NCBI RefSeq assembly: GCF_013376045.1 | Contig: NZ_JABMJG010000010.1 | Span: 248,001-312,000 of the forward strand | Reading direction: 5' to 3' | DNA: 64,000 nt | DNA from: Variovorax sp. SG517 | GTDB taxonomy: Bacteria; Pseudomonadota; Gammaproteobacteria; Burkholderiales; Burkholderiaceae_C | Shown here: positions 51,179 to 59,182 of the stretch, piece after piece | How positions within the stretch are numbered: the first letter of the stretch is position 1 | How the letters are laid out: every line of letters starts with the position of its first letter | Notes under the pieces: model-generated | Database searches by the model: none | What the model was told of the DNA's origin: nothing | Seen by the model: the letters and a program-made list of their open reading frames with translations, nothing else | Program-made: the position numbers and the translations under genes

Positions 51179-52033
51179 CTACTGCGATGAGAGTTCGACC
51201 GAGCCGTCGTGCGCGAAGCGGAAGTGCGGCCGTATCACGATCTGGTCGGCGTGCTCCTTGCGCATCGCGTCGGTGAAGGTGCCGAAGTTGCCCACGCTCG
51301 CGACGATGGCCTGCGCGCGCTTGTCCAGCACGGCCTGGCCCGAGCTTTCGTCGATCACGGTCGAGAGCAGCTTGCCGTCGAAGTTGACGGTGATGGTCAT
51401 CGTGAGTTCGCCGTAGAGCTTCTTGCCGGCCAGCGTCGGGAAGTTGGCCGTGCCCTGCGCCTCTACCCGGCGGCGCAGCGAGTCGACGTAGGTGGCGAAG
51501 GCGGCCTCGCGCGTGAAGGGGCTCAGGTAGCGCTTCTTGGGGCGCGCGTTCTCCTCGTTCACGCGGCGCTCGATCTCGGCCAGCAGGTTGATCATCTGGC
51601 GGCGCTTGTCTTCCTGTGCCTTGGCCTCGGCCGGGTCGCCGGGGTTGCGCGGGTCGGGCGCGGGCATCGCGGCCAGGTCGCGCTTGAGCTGCGTGAGCAT
51701 CTGCATCTGCTCGGCCTGCATGGCGTCGACCTTGCGCTGCGCGTCCTCGAAGGAATCGCCCACGGTGGTGAAGCTCGACGGCGGCAGCGGGCTGGTCGCG
51801 CGGCCCTTGTCGAGGTCGCCGCCGCCCGCGAGCGAGGTCTGCGCGCGCAGCCGGGCGGCGGGGTCGGGCCTGTCGTTGGTCTTGCTGTTGACCAGGATGA
51901 CTTCGAGCGGCGTGTCGCTGAAGACCTTGTTGAACGACTCGGGGTCGACGAAGCGCACCGCGAGCAGCGCGGCATGCACGACGACCGACACGCCCAGAGC
52001 GATCTGCAGCGTGCTGAGGTCCTTGAAGTTCAT
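51179..52033 (-). CDS. TonB-like protein
   Basis: 284 residues: one N-terminal membrane anchor (ALGVSVVVHAALLAVRFV), a charged central region with helices (AQRKVDAMQAEQMQMLTQLK, KRRQMINLLAEIERRVNEEN) and a C-terminal TonB-type domain (TYVDSLRRRVEAQGTANFPT, YGELTMTITVNFDGKLLSTV). It lacks the classical Pro-Lys/Pro-Glu rod and is not next to exbB/exbD, so it may serve a different role from iron uptake. It lies 50 bases upstream of aroE on the same strand. Confidence 0.8.
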   Translation of the reverse strand: MNFKDLSTLQIALGVSVVVHAALLAVRFVDPESFNKVFSDTPLEVILVNSKTNDRPDPAARLRAQTSLAGGGDLDKGRATSPLPPSSFTTVGDSFEDAQRKVDAMQAEQMQMLTQLKRDLAAMPAPDPRNPGDPAEAKAQEDKRRQMINLLAEIERRVNEENARPKKRYLSPFTREAAFATYVDSLRRRVEAQGTANFPTLAGKKLYGELTMTITVNFDGKLLSTVIDESSGQAVLDKRAQAIVASVGNFGTFTDAMRKEHADQIVIRPHFRFAHDGSVELSSQ

Positions 52034-52088
52034 TCTCGAAACTCCTCCAGGAGCCGCATCATTTCTCCGGACGACGATCCGCCGGGTT

Positions 52089-54155
52089 TCATGCTGGCGT
52101 GTTTTCTTCTGGCGCGGCCTCGCTGTCGTTCAGGTCGACGGCAATGGCGATCGGGCCCGCAACCACTTCTTCTTCCTCTTCGTCGCTTTCCTGGCCGGCG
52201 GCCGCGTCGGCCTTCGGCGAGTCGAGCCGTTCGAGCACGGTGCCGCTCACGTCGAGGGCGATCTCGTCGATCTCGCCGAGCTTCACGCGCAGGCGCGCGC
52301 CGCGCTCCTGCTGCCCGGCCACGGGGAACACCAGCGGCAGCGTGTCTGCACGCACCAGGGCACCGTTGGGCATGTCCTTGATGACGGTGGCTTCCAGCTC
52401 GGTGATGCCCTGCTGCTGCAGGTACTTCAGCGTCCAGAAGCGCTCCATGCCGCCCTGGTAGGCGTTGTACGCGGCATAGGCGGCGTCGAAGCCCGAGAGG
52501 ATGGAGAACAGGTCGGCGTCCTTCGGCTTGAAGGGCGCGGCCAGCGCGGCGGTCTTTCCGTGGCGCGCGGCGGCGATGATCTGCCACTGGTTCACCAGGT
52601 CGGTATAGCGGCGCAGCGGCGAGGTGCTCCAGGCGTAGCTCTTCACGCCCAGGCCCGCGTGCGGCAGCGCGCGCGTGCCCATCCGCACCTTGATGCCGGG
52701 CGCGAGGCTGGCCTGGCTGCGGTAGAGCCCCGGCACGCCGAGCTCGCCGAGCCAGCCGCCCCAGCTGCTGTTGGCCAGGATCATGGCCTCGGACACGATC
52801 AGGTCGAGCGGCGCGCCGCGCTGGCGCGTGCTGATCTGCACCTGCTCGTTCCCGGTGGGCTCGGCGCCGTCGTTGCCGACGAGGCGGAAGTTGTAGTCCG
52901 GCCGGTTGAAGCTCTCGGGCTTGCCGCGCACCACCTCGCGCTGCGCCTTCAGCTGCCTGGCGAGGCGGAACAGGAACGACAGGGGCGCACGCATGCGGGC
53001 CGCGGCCTCGGGCGTGCTGTCGGCGTTGAAGGTGGCGTCTTCCAGCCACTGCTGCGTGACGACGGTGTCGAGCTGGTCGTGGCGCAGGTTGGCCACGATG
53101 GGCACGCGCTCGAGCTTCGTCTCGGTGCCCTGCAGCTCCAGCGTGGCCTCGTCGAAGCGCGCGTAGAGCGACACGGCCGGGCGGTCGCCGCCTTCGAGCA
53201 GCGTGTAGGTGTCGACCACCTCGTCGGGCAGCATCGTGATCTTGTAGCCCGGCATGTAGACCGTGGACATGCGCGCACGCGCCACGTTATCGATCGGGCT
53301 GCCCGGCGTCAGCGCGAGCGCCGGCGCGGCGATGTGGATGCCGACCGTCACGGTGCCGGTGCCCAGGCCCTGCACCGAGAGCGCATCGTCGATCTCGGTG
53401 GTCTGCGAATCGTCGATGGAGAAGGCCTGCACGCCCTCGGCCAGCGGAAGGTCGTCGGCGATGGCGGGCGCCGCGAGCGCCGGGAAGCCGGTGCCCTTGG
53501 GGAAGTTCTCGAACAGGAAGCGCCGCCAGTGGAACTGGTAGGGCGAATCGATGGCGCCGGCGCGCTCCAGCAGGTCGAGCGGCGGGCGCTGCGTGGTGCG
53601 CGCGGCCTCGACGACGGCCTTGTACTCGGGGGCGTTCTTGTCGGGGCGGAAAAGAATCTTGTAGAGCTGTTCGCGCACGGGCGCCGGGCACACGCCCTCG
53701 GCCAGCTGCACGGCCCATTCGGCGATCTGCGCCTGGATGGCCTTTTTCTTCTCGATGGCGGCGAGCGCCTGCTGCACGATCTCGGCCGGGGCCTTCTTGA
53801 AACGGCCCTTGCCGGCGCGGCGGAAGTAGTGCGGCGCCTCGAACAGCGCGAACAGGGCGGCGGCCTGCTGGGCAAGCGAGGGCTTCTCGCTGAAATATTC
53901 TGCGGCCAGCTCGGCGAAGCTGAATTCGCCCTCGGGCGCGAATTCCCAGGCGAGGTCGAGGTCCATGCCGGCGGCGAGCGCGCGCGCCTCGGCGATCAGG
54001 TCGGCGGGCGACGGCTTCTCGAAACGCAGGACGATGTTGGCGCCCTTGACCTTGACGCGCTTGCCGGTGTCGAGCTCGACCTGCGCCGATGCTTCGGCCT
54101 CCGACAGCACGCGGCCGCCGAGGTACTTGCCGGCTTCTTCAAACAATACAAACAT
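52089..54155 (-). CDS. RNase II/R-family (RNB) exoribonuclease
   Basis: 688 residues. The RNB catalytic domain spans about residues 240-560 with the metal-binding aspartates in AFSIDDSQTTEIDDALSVQ; TVYMPGYKITMLPDEVVDTY and SAYSWSTSPLRRYTDL-like text (VKSYAWSTSPLRRYTDLVN) follow. The N-terminal part is unlike E. coli RNase II, and the C-terminal S1-like region (ITELEATVIKDMPNG...) is short. It ends in an acidic tail (QESDEEEEEVV). It degrades RNA 3' to 5' by family membership. First gene of an RNB-tonB-aroE-mtgA unit. Confidence 0.88.
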   Translation of the reverse strand: MFVLFEEAGKYLGGRVLSEAEASAQVELDTGKRVKVKGANIVLRFEKPSPADLIAEARALAAGMDLDLAWEFAPEGEFSFAELAAEYFSEKPSLAQQAAALFALFEAPHYFRRAGKGRFKKAPAEIVQQALAAIEKKKAIQAQIAEWAVQLAEGVCPAPVREQLYKILFRPDKNAPEYKAVVEAARTTQRPPLDLLERAGAIDSPYQFHWRRFLFENFPKGTGFPALAAPAIADDLPLAEGVQAFSIDDSQTTEIDDALSVQGLGTGTVTVGIHIAAPALALTPGSPIDNVARARMSTVYMPGYKITMLPDEVVDTYTLLEGGDRPAVSLYARFDEATLELQGTETKLERVPIVANLRHDQLDTVVTQQWLEDATFNADSTPEAAARMRAPLSFLFRLARQLKAQREVVRGKPESFNRPDYNFRLVGNDGAEPTGNEQVQISTRQRGAPLDLIVSEAMILANSSWGGWLGELGVPGLYRSQASLAPGIKVRMGTRALPHAGLGVKSYAWSTSPLRRYTDLVNQWQIIAAARHGKTAALAAPFKPKDADLFSILSGFDAAYAAYNAYQGGMERFWTLKYLQQQGITELEATVIKDMPNGALVRADTLPLVFPVAGQQERGARLRVKLGEIDEIALDVSGTVLERLDSPKADAAAGQESDEEEEEVVAGPIAIAVDLNDSEAAPEENTPA

Positions 54156-54185
54156 CCGTCAATTGTCCCACGCGGAGTCAGGCTC

Positions 54186-54275
54186 ACCCCCAGGCTTGCC
54201 CACTTCGTGTGGCCTCCTTCCCCCTTCCGGGGGCGACACCTGCAGCCCGGCGAAGCCGGTTCCGCGGTGTCCCTG
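54186..54275 (-). repeat. Short palindromic intergenic repeat, copy 5
   Basis: The reverse-oriented family sequence: CCCCCAGGCTTGCCCACTTC, GTGTGGCCTCC, then CCCCCTTCCGGGGG, CGACACC and CGGCGAAGCCGG, ending in a GCGGTGTC. It lies between the RNB gene and the YqiA-like gene and is more diverged than copies 2-4. Confidence 0.7.
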
Positions 54276-54280
54276 GAAAT

Positions 54281-54874
54281 TCAAACGGGGTTGATGAAGG
54301 CCATCACGTCGTCGAGGTGGGCCTTTTCGAAGTCCGACAGCGCGTGGTCGCCGCCCTCGAGCAGCTTGATGTTGCTGTCGGGGTAGCGCGCGGACATCTC
54401 GTGCCAGTCGAGCGCCTCGTCGCCCTTGGCGATGATGGCGAACACGCGCTCGGGCCGGGTGAGCGGGCCGACTTCCATCGCGCGCAGTTCGTGGATGTAT
54501 TCGGGGCGGAAGTAGAAATGCTCCGCCGGGTCGTGCCAGAGGGTCTGGTCGCCGATGTAGCGCATGAGGTCGCGCGCGGGATGTACCGCCGGGTTGAGCA
54601 GTACCGCGCGGCAGCGCGTCATGCCGGCCACGTAGGTGGCGTAGTAGCCGCCGAGCGACGAGCCCACCACCGCCATCGACTTGCGCGGCCAGTGGGCGAT
54701 GCCCTTCATCACCATGTCGATGGCGTCGTGCGGCGACGGCGGCAGCTGGGGGCACCACCACTGCAGGTTCGGATGGCGCCGCGCGACGCGGTCCGCGACG
54801 ACCCGGGCCTTGGTCGAGCGAGGCGAGGAGCGGAAACCGTGCAGGTAGAGCAGGTGGGTGGTTTGCGGATCCAT
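54281..54874 (-). CDS. YqiA/YcfP-family alpha/beta hydrolase
   Basis: 197 residues: LLYLHGFRSSPRSTKARVVA at the oxyanion loop, the nucleophile elbow VVGSSLGGYYATYVAG, an acid around KGDEALDW and histidine in GGDHALSDFE, a complete Ser-Asp-His set. The family contains YqiA esterase. The ATG at 54874 (reads DPQTTHLLYLHGF) is the family N-terminus; an ATG at 54937 would add 21 residues. Substrate unknown. Confidence 0.85.
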   Translation of the reverse strand: MDPQTTHLLYLHGFRSSPRSTKARVVADRVARRHPNLQWWCPQLPPSPHDAIDMVMKGIAHWPRKSMAVVGSSLGGYYATYVAGMTRCRAVLLNPAVHPARDLMRYIGDQTLWHDPAEHFYFRPEYIHELRAMEVGPLTRPERVFAIIAKGDEALDWHEMSARYPDSNIKLLEGGDHALSDFEKAHLDDVMAFINPV

Positions 54875-55273
54875 GCGAGGAAAAGACGGGAGGTGCGGCA
54901 ACCGCACCTCGCTTGCCGGGAACGGGTAATTCTGCATGAGGTCTGTTCTCGCGAGGCCGCCTCCGACATACAAAAAACCCCGCGGGGCGGGTTCTTCGGT
55001 AAAGCCCCGGCCTGCAGGGGCCCCGGCTCGAGCCGGCATCCCGCCTGTCCCGTTCCAGTGCAGGCCGCACATCTGGAATTCGAAAGTATTCAGGTTTCGT
55101 TCGCGCGCCAGGCGAACCGCCTACGTTCCGGTTACTTCGTCCGCGCGGGGCAGGGGACAAGGTGCCCGGAAAAAAGCGGCCAGAGTTTCCGACAGGCCCC
55201 TTGCCGGGCGTATCCCATGAACGGGGGATGAGCATATGGATTCCTCGTACGCGCCGAGGCTTATGCTCGGAGC
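54875..55273. other. 399-bp divergent intergenic region
   Basis: Between the YqiA-like gene and the response-regulator gene. It holds a minus-strand terminator-like hairpin (54972-54993) and, just before the regulator ATG, an interrupted inverted repeat: GAGCATA (55230-55236) with TATGCTC (55262-55268), enclosing CCTCG/CGAGG. The second could be an operator for the response regulator. No gene recognised. Confidence 0.5.
54972..54993 (-). terminator. Minus-strand terminator-like hairpin upstream of the YqiA-like gene
   Basis: On the minus strand AACCCGC-ccc-GCGGGG is followed by TTTTTT. No minus-strand gene ends here, so it may belong to an unrecognised small RNA or to a leader of the downstream gene. 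Confidence 0.5.
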
Positions 55274-56008
55274 ATGAACATCGAGGCTCAGGACGACGCG
55301 ACGCTACGCCGCTGGGGCGTGCTCGTCGTCGAAGACGACAGCCGCGCGCGCGCCTTTTTCGAGGCGAGCGTGCAGCGCAGCCCGCGCCTTTTCTGGCTCG
55401 GCAGCGCGGGCACCGTGCAGGAAGCGCTGGGCTGGCTGTCCCGCACCACCACCATCCCGGACGTGCTGCTCGTCGACCTGGGCATGCCCGACGGCACCGG
55501 CCTCGACGTGATCCGCGACGCGGTATCGCGCTTTCCAGGCTGCGAGCCGCTGGTCGTGTCGGTCTTCGGCGACGAGGAAAACGTTCTCGCCAGCATCGAG
55601 GCCGGCGCCGTGGGCTACATCCACAAGGACGCCGCGCCCGAGGACATCGCGCAGACCATCGTCGAGATGAAGGCAGGCGCCTCGCCCATCTCTCCCATGA
55701 TCGCGCGGCGCGTGCTCGCCAAGTACCGCAGCCTGCAGACCGCGGCGCCCACCGGCGCGGCGCCAGGCTCGGCGCCCGAGGCCGCCGCCGAGGAGGCTGA
55801 CCGCGGCCTGCTCTCGGCGCGCGAGCACGAGGTGCTGACGCTGATCGCGCGCGGCTTTTCCTATGCCGAGATCGCCCGGCTCAAGGGCCTGAGCGTTCAC
55901 ACGGTGCAGACCCACATCAAGAATCTCTACGGGAAGCTCGCAGTGCATTCCAAGAGCGAGGCGGTCTTCGAGGCGACGCGTCTCGGCCTGCTGTCTCATC
56001 CGGGCTGA
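55274..56008 (+). CDS. NarL/LuxR-type response regulator
   Basis: 244 residues: receiver domain with acidic pocket in VLVVEDD, phosphoacceptor D68 in VLLVDLGMPDGTG, and the lysine in GAVGYIHKDAAPED; an Ala/Pro/Glu-rich linker (about residues 158-177); and a LuxR-type HTH (LSAREHEVLTLIARGFSYAE to HTVQTHIKNLYGKLAVHSK). Six bases separate it from the histidine kinase, its partner. An inverted repeat just upstream may be its own operator. Confidence 0.93.
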   Translation: MNIEAQDDATLRRWGVLVVEDDSRARAFFEASVQRSPRLFWLGSAGTVQEALGWLSRTTTIPDVLLVDLGMPDGTGLDVIRDAVSRFPGCEPLVVSVFGDEENVLASIEAGAVGYIHKDAAPEDIAQTIVEMKAGASPISPMIARRVLAKYRSLQTAAPTGAAPGSAPEAAAEEADRGLLSAREHEVLTLIARGFSYAEIARLKGLSVHTVQTHIKNLYGKLAVHSKSEAVFEATRLGLLSHPG

Positions 56009-56014
56009 GCGCAG

Positions 56015-57877
56015 ATGCGGCGGAACCGGGTGTCGCTGGTGATGTCTTGGCTGGCGATGCTCCTGATGGGCATTGCCGGCGTTTGCGGCCTGTTCGGCGT
56101 TTCCGGTGCGATCGCCGCCGAGGCGCCGATCGAGCTGCGCCAGGGCACGGTGACCACCACGGTCGACGGCGTCACGCGCACGGAGCCGGTCGAGCTTTCC
56201 TATCACTGGGACCGGCAGTTCAACGGGCGCCCCGGCACCGCCAGCTTCGACCTGCCGTTCACGCTGGAGGCCGAGCCCGAGACGCCGTGGGGCATCTTCA
56301 TCCCGCGCGTGGGCAACGTCTTCGAGGTGCAGCTCAACGACGCGCTGCTGCAGACCTACGGCGACATGAAGCGCGGCAACGACGCCGACTACGCCAAGGC
56401 ACCCATCTACGTGCCCGTGCCCGGCAAGCTGCTGCGCAAGGGCGACAACCTGCTGCAGATCCGCCTGCACGCCGACACCGCCCGTCTCGCGGGGCTGTCG
56501 CAGGTGGTGATCGGGCCGGCCGCGACGGTGCGCAACGAGCTCTTCGAGGGCGCCAACGCATGGCGCTTCACCGGCTCGGTGCTGCTGATGGCCTTCAGCC
56601 TGATCGTGGGCGGCATCGCGCTTGCGCTTTGGCTCACGCAGCTCGACGTCGACGCCAGCGGCGTGCCGCGGCGCGTGGGCATCTATCTCTGGGCCGCGCT
56701 GGCGGAATTCTTCTGGGCGATGCGCATGGCCGACGGGCTGGTCGCCGAGCCGCCGCTGTCCTGGGGGCCGTGGGGCGTGCTGATGGCGGCCGCCTATGCC
56801 GGCTGGGCGGCGGCCTCCATGATGTTCGTCTACCACCTCGCGGGCTGGGCGAACGAGCCGCGCCACCGCTGGGTGCGCTGGCCGGTGGCCGGCGTGGTGG
56901 TGGGAACGGTGCTGTTCAGCGCGCTGTCGCTGCAGCGGGACGAGCCTGCGTGGTTCACCGCCTGGCTCGCGGTGGAGCTGGTGTTCGTCGCGGCCTTCGT
57001 CGGCGCCTTCGCCTTCGCCTCCCTGCGCCACCCGAACGACGACCGCCTGCTGATGGCCGGCGCGGCCCTGGTCACGGTGGCCTTCGCCGCGCGCGACTGG
57101 CTGGTGGTCCGCCTGAGCGACGCCTACGGCGAAACCACCTGGGTGCGCTATTCGTCGCTGTTCTTCGGCGCGGTGCTGCTCCTGATCGTGCTGCGGCGCT
57201 TCCGCGCGGCGGCCCTGCAGGCGCGGGGCTCGGTTGCCGCGCTGGCCGAGCGGGTGGCGCAGCGCGAGCGCGAACTGGCGGCCACCTATGCCGAGCTCGA
57301 GGCCGCGGCGCAGGTGCAGGCGCGCACCCACGAGCGCGAGCGCATCCTGCGCGAGATGCACGACGGCGTGGGCTCGCACATCAGCTCGGCGATCCGCCAG
57401 CTGCAGTCGGGCCAGAGCAGCTCGGGCGACCTGCTGCGCACCCTGCGCGATTCGCTCGACCAGCTCAAGCTGCAGATCGATTCCATCCACCTGCCGCCGG
57501 GCGACGTGGGCGCGCTGCTTGCCGCGGCGCGCTACCGGCTGGAGCCCCGGCTGGCGTCCTCGGGCATCGAGTTCGAATGGGCGGTGGACGAGGTGGAGCC
57601 GGTGGCAGGGCTGGACGCGCACGGCATGCGGCAGCTGCAGTTCCTGCTGTTCGAATCGATCTCCAACGTGCTGCGGCACGCCGAGGCCACCGTGCTGCGC
57701 TTCGAGGCCGGCATGAAGGGCAAGACGGTGCAGCTGCGGGTGATCGACAACGGCAAGGGCTTCGACACCGCCAAGCACATGCCGCGCTCGCTGGCGGAGC
57801 GCTCCGGAGCCATCGGCGCGCGCCTGACGGTCGAAAGCCGACCGGGGCGCACGGTCGTTCAGCTCGAATTCGATTGA
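56015..57877 (+). CDS. Sensor histidine kinase, HisKA_3/7TM-DISM-like
   Basis: 620 residues. Signal or first helix at about 9-35; a periplasmic domain rich in beta strands (about 36-180); about seven membrane helices between 185 and 400 in the 7TMR-DISM pattern; a coiled coil (AERVAQRERELAATYAELEA); then HisKA_3 with phosphoacceptor H449 in REMHDGVGSHISSA and an ATPase with N box FESISNVLRHAEA and G1 box IDNGKGFD. The usual G2-type GLxNM motif is replaced by SLAERSGAIGARLTVES. Signal unknown; a carbohydrate or lipid ligand is suggested only by the DISM domain. rodA follows 32 bases later. Confidence 0.88.
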   Translation: MRRNRVSLVMSWLAMLLMGIAGVCGLFGVSGAIAAEAPIELRQGTVTTTVDGVTRTEPVELSYHWDRQFNGRPGTASFDLPFTLEAEPETPWGIFIPRVGNVFEVQLNDALLQTYGDMKRGNDADYAKAPIYVPVPGKLLRKGDNLLQIRLHADTARLAGLSQVVIGPAATVRNELFEGANAWRFTGSVLLMAFSLIVGGIALALWLTQLDVDASGVPRRVGIYLWAALAEFFWAMRMADGLVAEPPLSWGPWGVLMAAAYAGWAAASMMFVYHLAGWANEPRHRWVRWPVAGVVVGTVLFSALSLQRDEPAWFTAWLAVELVFVAAFVGAFAFASLRHPNDDRLLMAGAALVTVAFAARDWLVVRLSDAYGETTWVRYSSLFFGAVLLLIVLRRFRAAALQARGSVAALAERVAQRERELAATYAELEAAAQVQARTHERERILREMHDGVGSHISSAIRQLQSGQSSSGDLLRTLRDSLDQLKLQIDSIHLPPGDVGALLAAARYRLEPRLASSGIEFEWAVDEVEPVAGLDAHGMRQLQFLLFESISNVLRHAEATVLRFEAGMKGKTVQLRVIDNGKGFDTAKHMPRSLAERSGAIGARLTVESRPGRTVVQLEFD

Positions 57878-57909
57878 GGGGCCGGGCGGGGCTGGGATAA
57901 TCCGCCCTC

Positions 57910-59064
57910 ATGTCCGCCGTGTTCAATCAGCCCTCCCTGGCGCGTCGAATTGCGCCCATCTTCCAGGGCTTCGACGGCTTCCTGGCCTTTGCCGTCCTGC
58001 TGCTCGCCTTCGCCGGGCTGCTCACCATGTATTCATCGGGTTACGACCACGGAACCCGTTTCGTCGACCACGGCCGCAACATGCTGCTGGCCGGTTTCAT
58101 CATGTTCGTGGTGGCGCAGGTGCCGCCACAGCGGCTGATGCTGGCGGCGGTGCCGCTCTACACCATGGGCGTGGCGCTGCTGGTGGCGGTGGCGCTCTTC
58201 GGCATCACCAAGAAGGGCGCCCAGCGATGGATCAACGTGGGCGTGGTGATCCAGCCCAGCGAAATCCTGAAGATCGCCATGCCGCTGATGCTGGCCTGGT
58301 GGTTCCAGCGGCGCGAGGGCCAGCTGCGGCCGCTCGACTTCGTGGTGGCGACGGTGCTGCTGGCGGTGCCGGTGGGGCTCATCATGAAGCAGCCCGACCT
58401 GGGCACCTCGCTGCTGGTGCTGGCGGCGGGGTTGTCGGTGATCTTCTTCGCCGGGCTGCCCTGGAAGCTGATCGTGCCGCCGGTGGTGATCGGCGCGGTG
58501 GCCATCACGCTGATAGTGAGCTTCGAGTCGCGGCTGTGCGCCGACGGCGTCGACTGGCGCGTGCTGCACGACTACCAGAAGCAGCGCGTGTGCACGCTGC
58601 TCGACCCCAGCAAGGACCCGCTGGGCAAGGGCTTCCACATCATCCAGGGCATGATCGCCATCGGCTCGGGCGGGGTGGGCGGCAAGGGCTTCATGCAGGG
58701 CACGCAGACGCACCTCGAATTCATTCCCGAGCGCACCACCGACTTCATCTTCGCCGCCTATTCCGAGGAATTCGGGCTCATGGGCAACCTGGCGCTGATC
58801 TCGGCCTTCATCCTGCTGATCTTCCGGGGGCTGGTGATCGCGGCCAATGCCGGGACGCTGTTCTCGCGCCTGCTGGCGGGGGCGGTGACGATGATCTTCT
58901 TCACCTACGCCTTCGTGAACATGGGCATGGTCAGCGGCATCCTGCCGGTGGTGGGCGTGCCGCTGCCGTTCATCAGCTACGGCGGCACGGCCATGGTGAC
59001 GCTGGGGCTGGGTCTGGGGATCCTGATGTCGATTGCCAGGGCGAGGAAGCTGGCCCAGAACTGA
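57910..59064 (+). CDS. rodA: Rod-shape peptidoglycan polymerase RodA
   Basis: SEDS glycosyltransferase of lateral wall synthesis, working with PBP2 and MreBCD. 384 residues, about ten membrane helices: GAQRWINVGVVIQPSEILKI, MKQPDLGTSLLVLAAG, GKGFMQGTQTHLEFIPERTT, DFIFAAYSEEFGLMG and VPLPFISYGGTAMVTLGLGLG. These distinguish it from the FtsW paralogue at 32.1 kb. mreB-mrdA are not in the window; in many relatives rodA follows them, so it has been separated here. Confidence 0.95.
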   Translation: MSAVFNQPSLARRIAPIFQGFDGFLAFAVLLLAFAGLLTMYSSGYDHGTRFVDHGRNMLLAGFIMFVVAQVPPQRLMLAAVPLYTMGVALLVAVALFGITKKGAQRWINVGVVIQPSEILKIAMPLMLAWWFQRREGQLRPLDFVVATVLLAVPVGLIMKQPDLGTSLLVLAAGLSVIFFAGLPWKLIVPPVVIGAVAITLIVSFESRLCADGVDWRVLHDYQKQRVCTLLDPSKDPLGKGFHIIQGMIAIGSGGVGGKGFMQGTQTHLEFIPERTTDFIFAAYSEEFGLMGNLALISAFILLIFRGLVIAANAGTLFSRLLAGAVTMIFFTYAFVNMGMVSGILPVVGVPLPFISYGGTAMVTLGLGLGILMSIARARKLAQN

Positions 59065-59080
59065 GGCAGGCCAGGAACAT

Positions 59081-59170
59081 CGGGGAACCGGCTTCGCCGG
59101 CCCCCTGGTGTTGCCCCCGGTCGGGGGGTGGCGAAGCGACACGAAGTGCGCGCAGCCTGGGGGCGAGCCC
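59081..59170 (+). repeat. Short palindromic intergenic repeat, copy 6
   Basis: Forward orientation: GGGAACCGGCTTCGCCGG, CCCCCTGGTGTTG, CCCCCGGTCGGGGGG, TGGCGAAGCGACACGAAGTG, CGCGCAGCCTGGGGGCG. It fills nearly the whole gap between rodA and tldD. Confidence 0.85.
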
Positions 59171-59182
59171 TAGAATCCCGAG

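Noticed and set aside
54975..55270. Known riboswitch or 6S RNA on the minus strand
   Set aside because: I tried to match glycine, cobalamin, FMN and 6S RNA features by eye and found none convincing.
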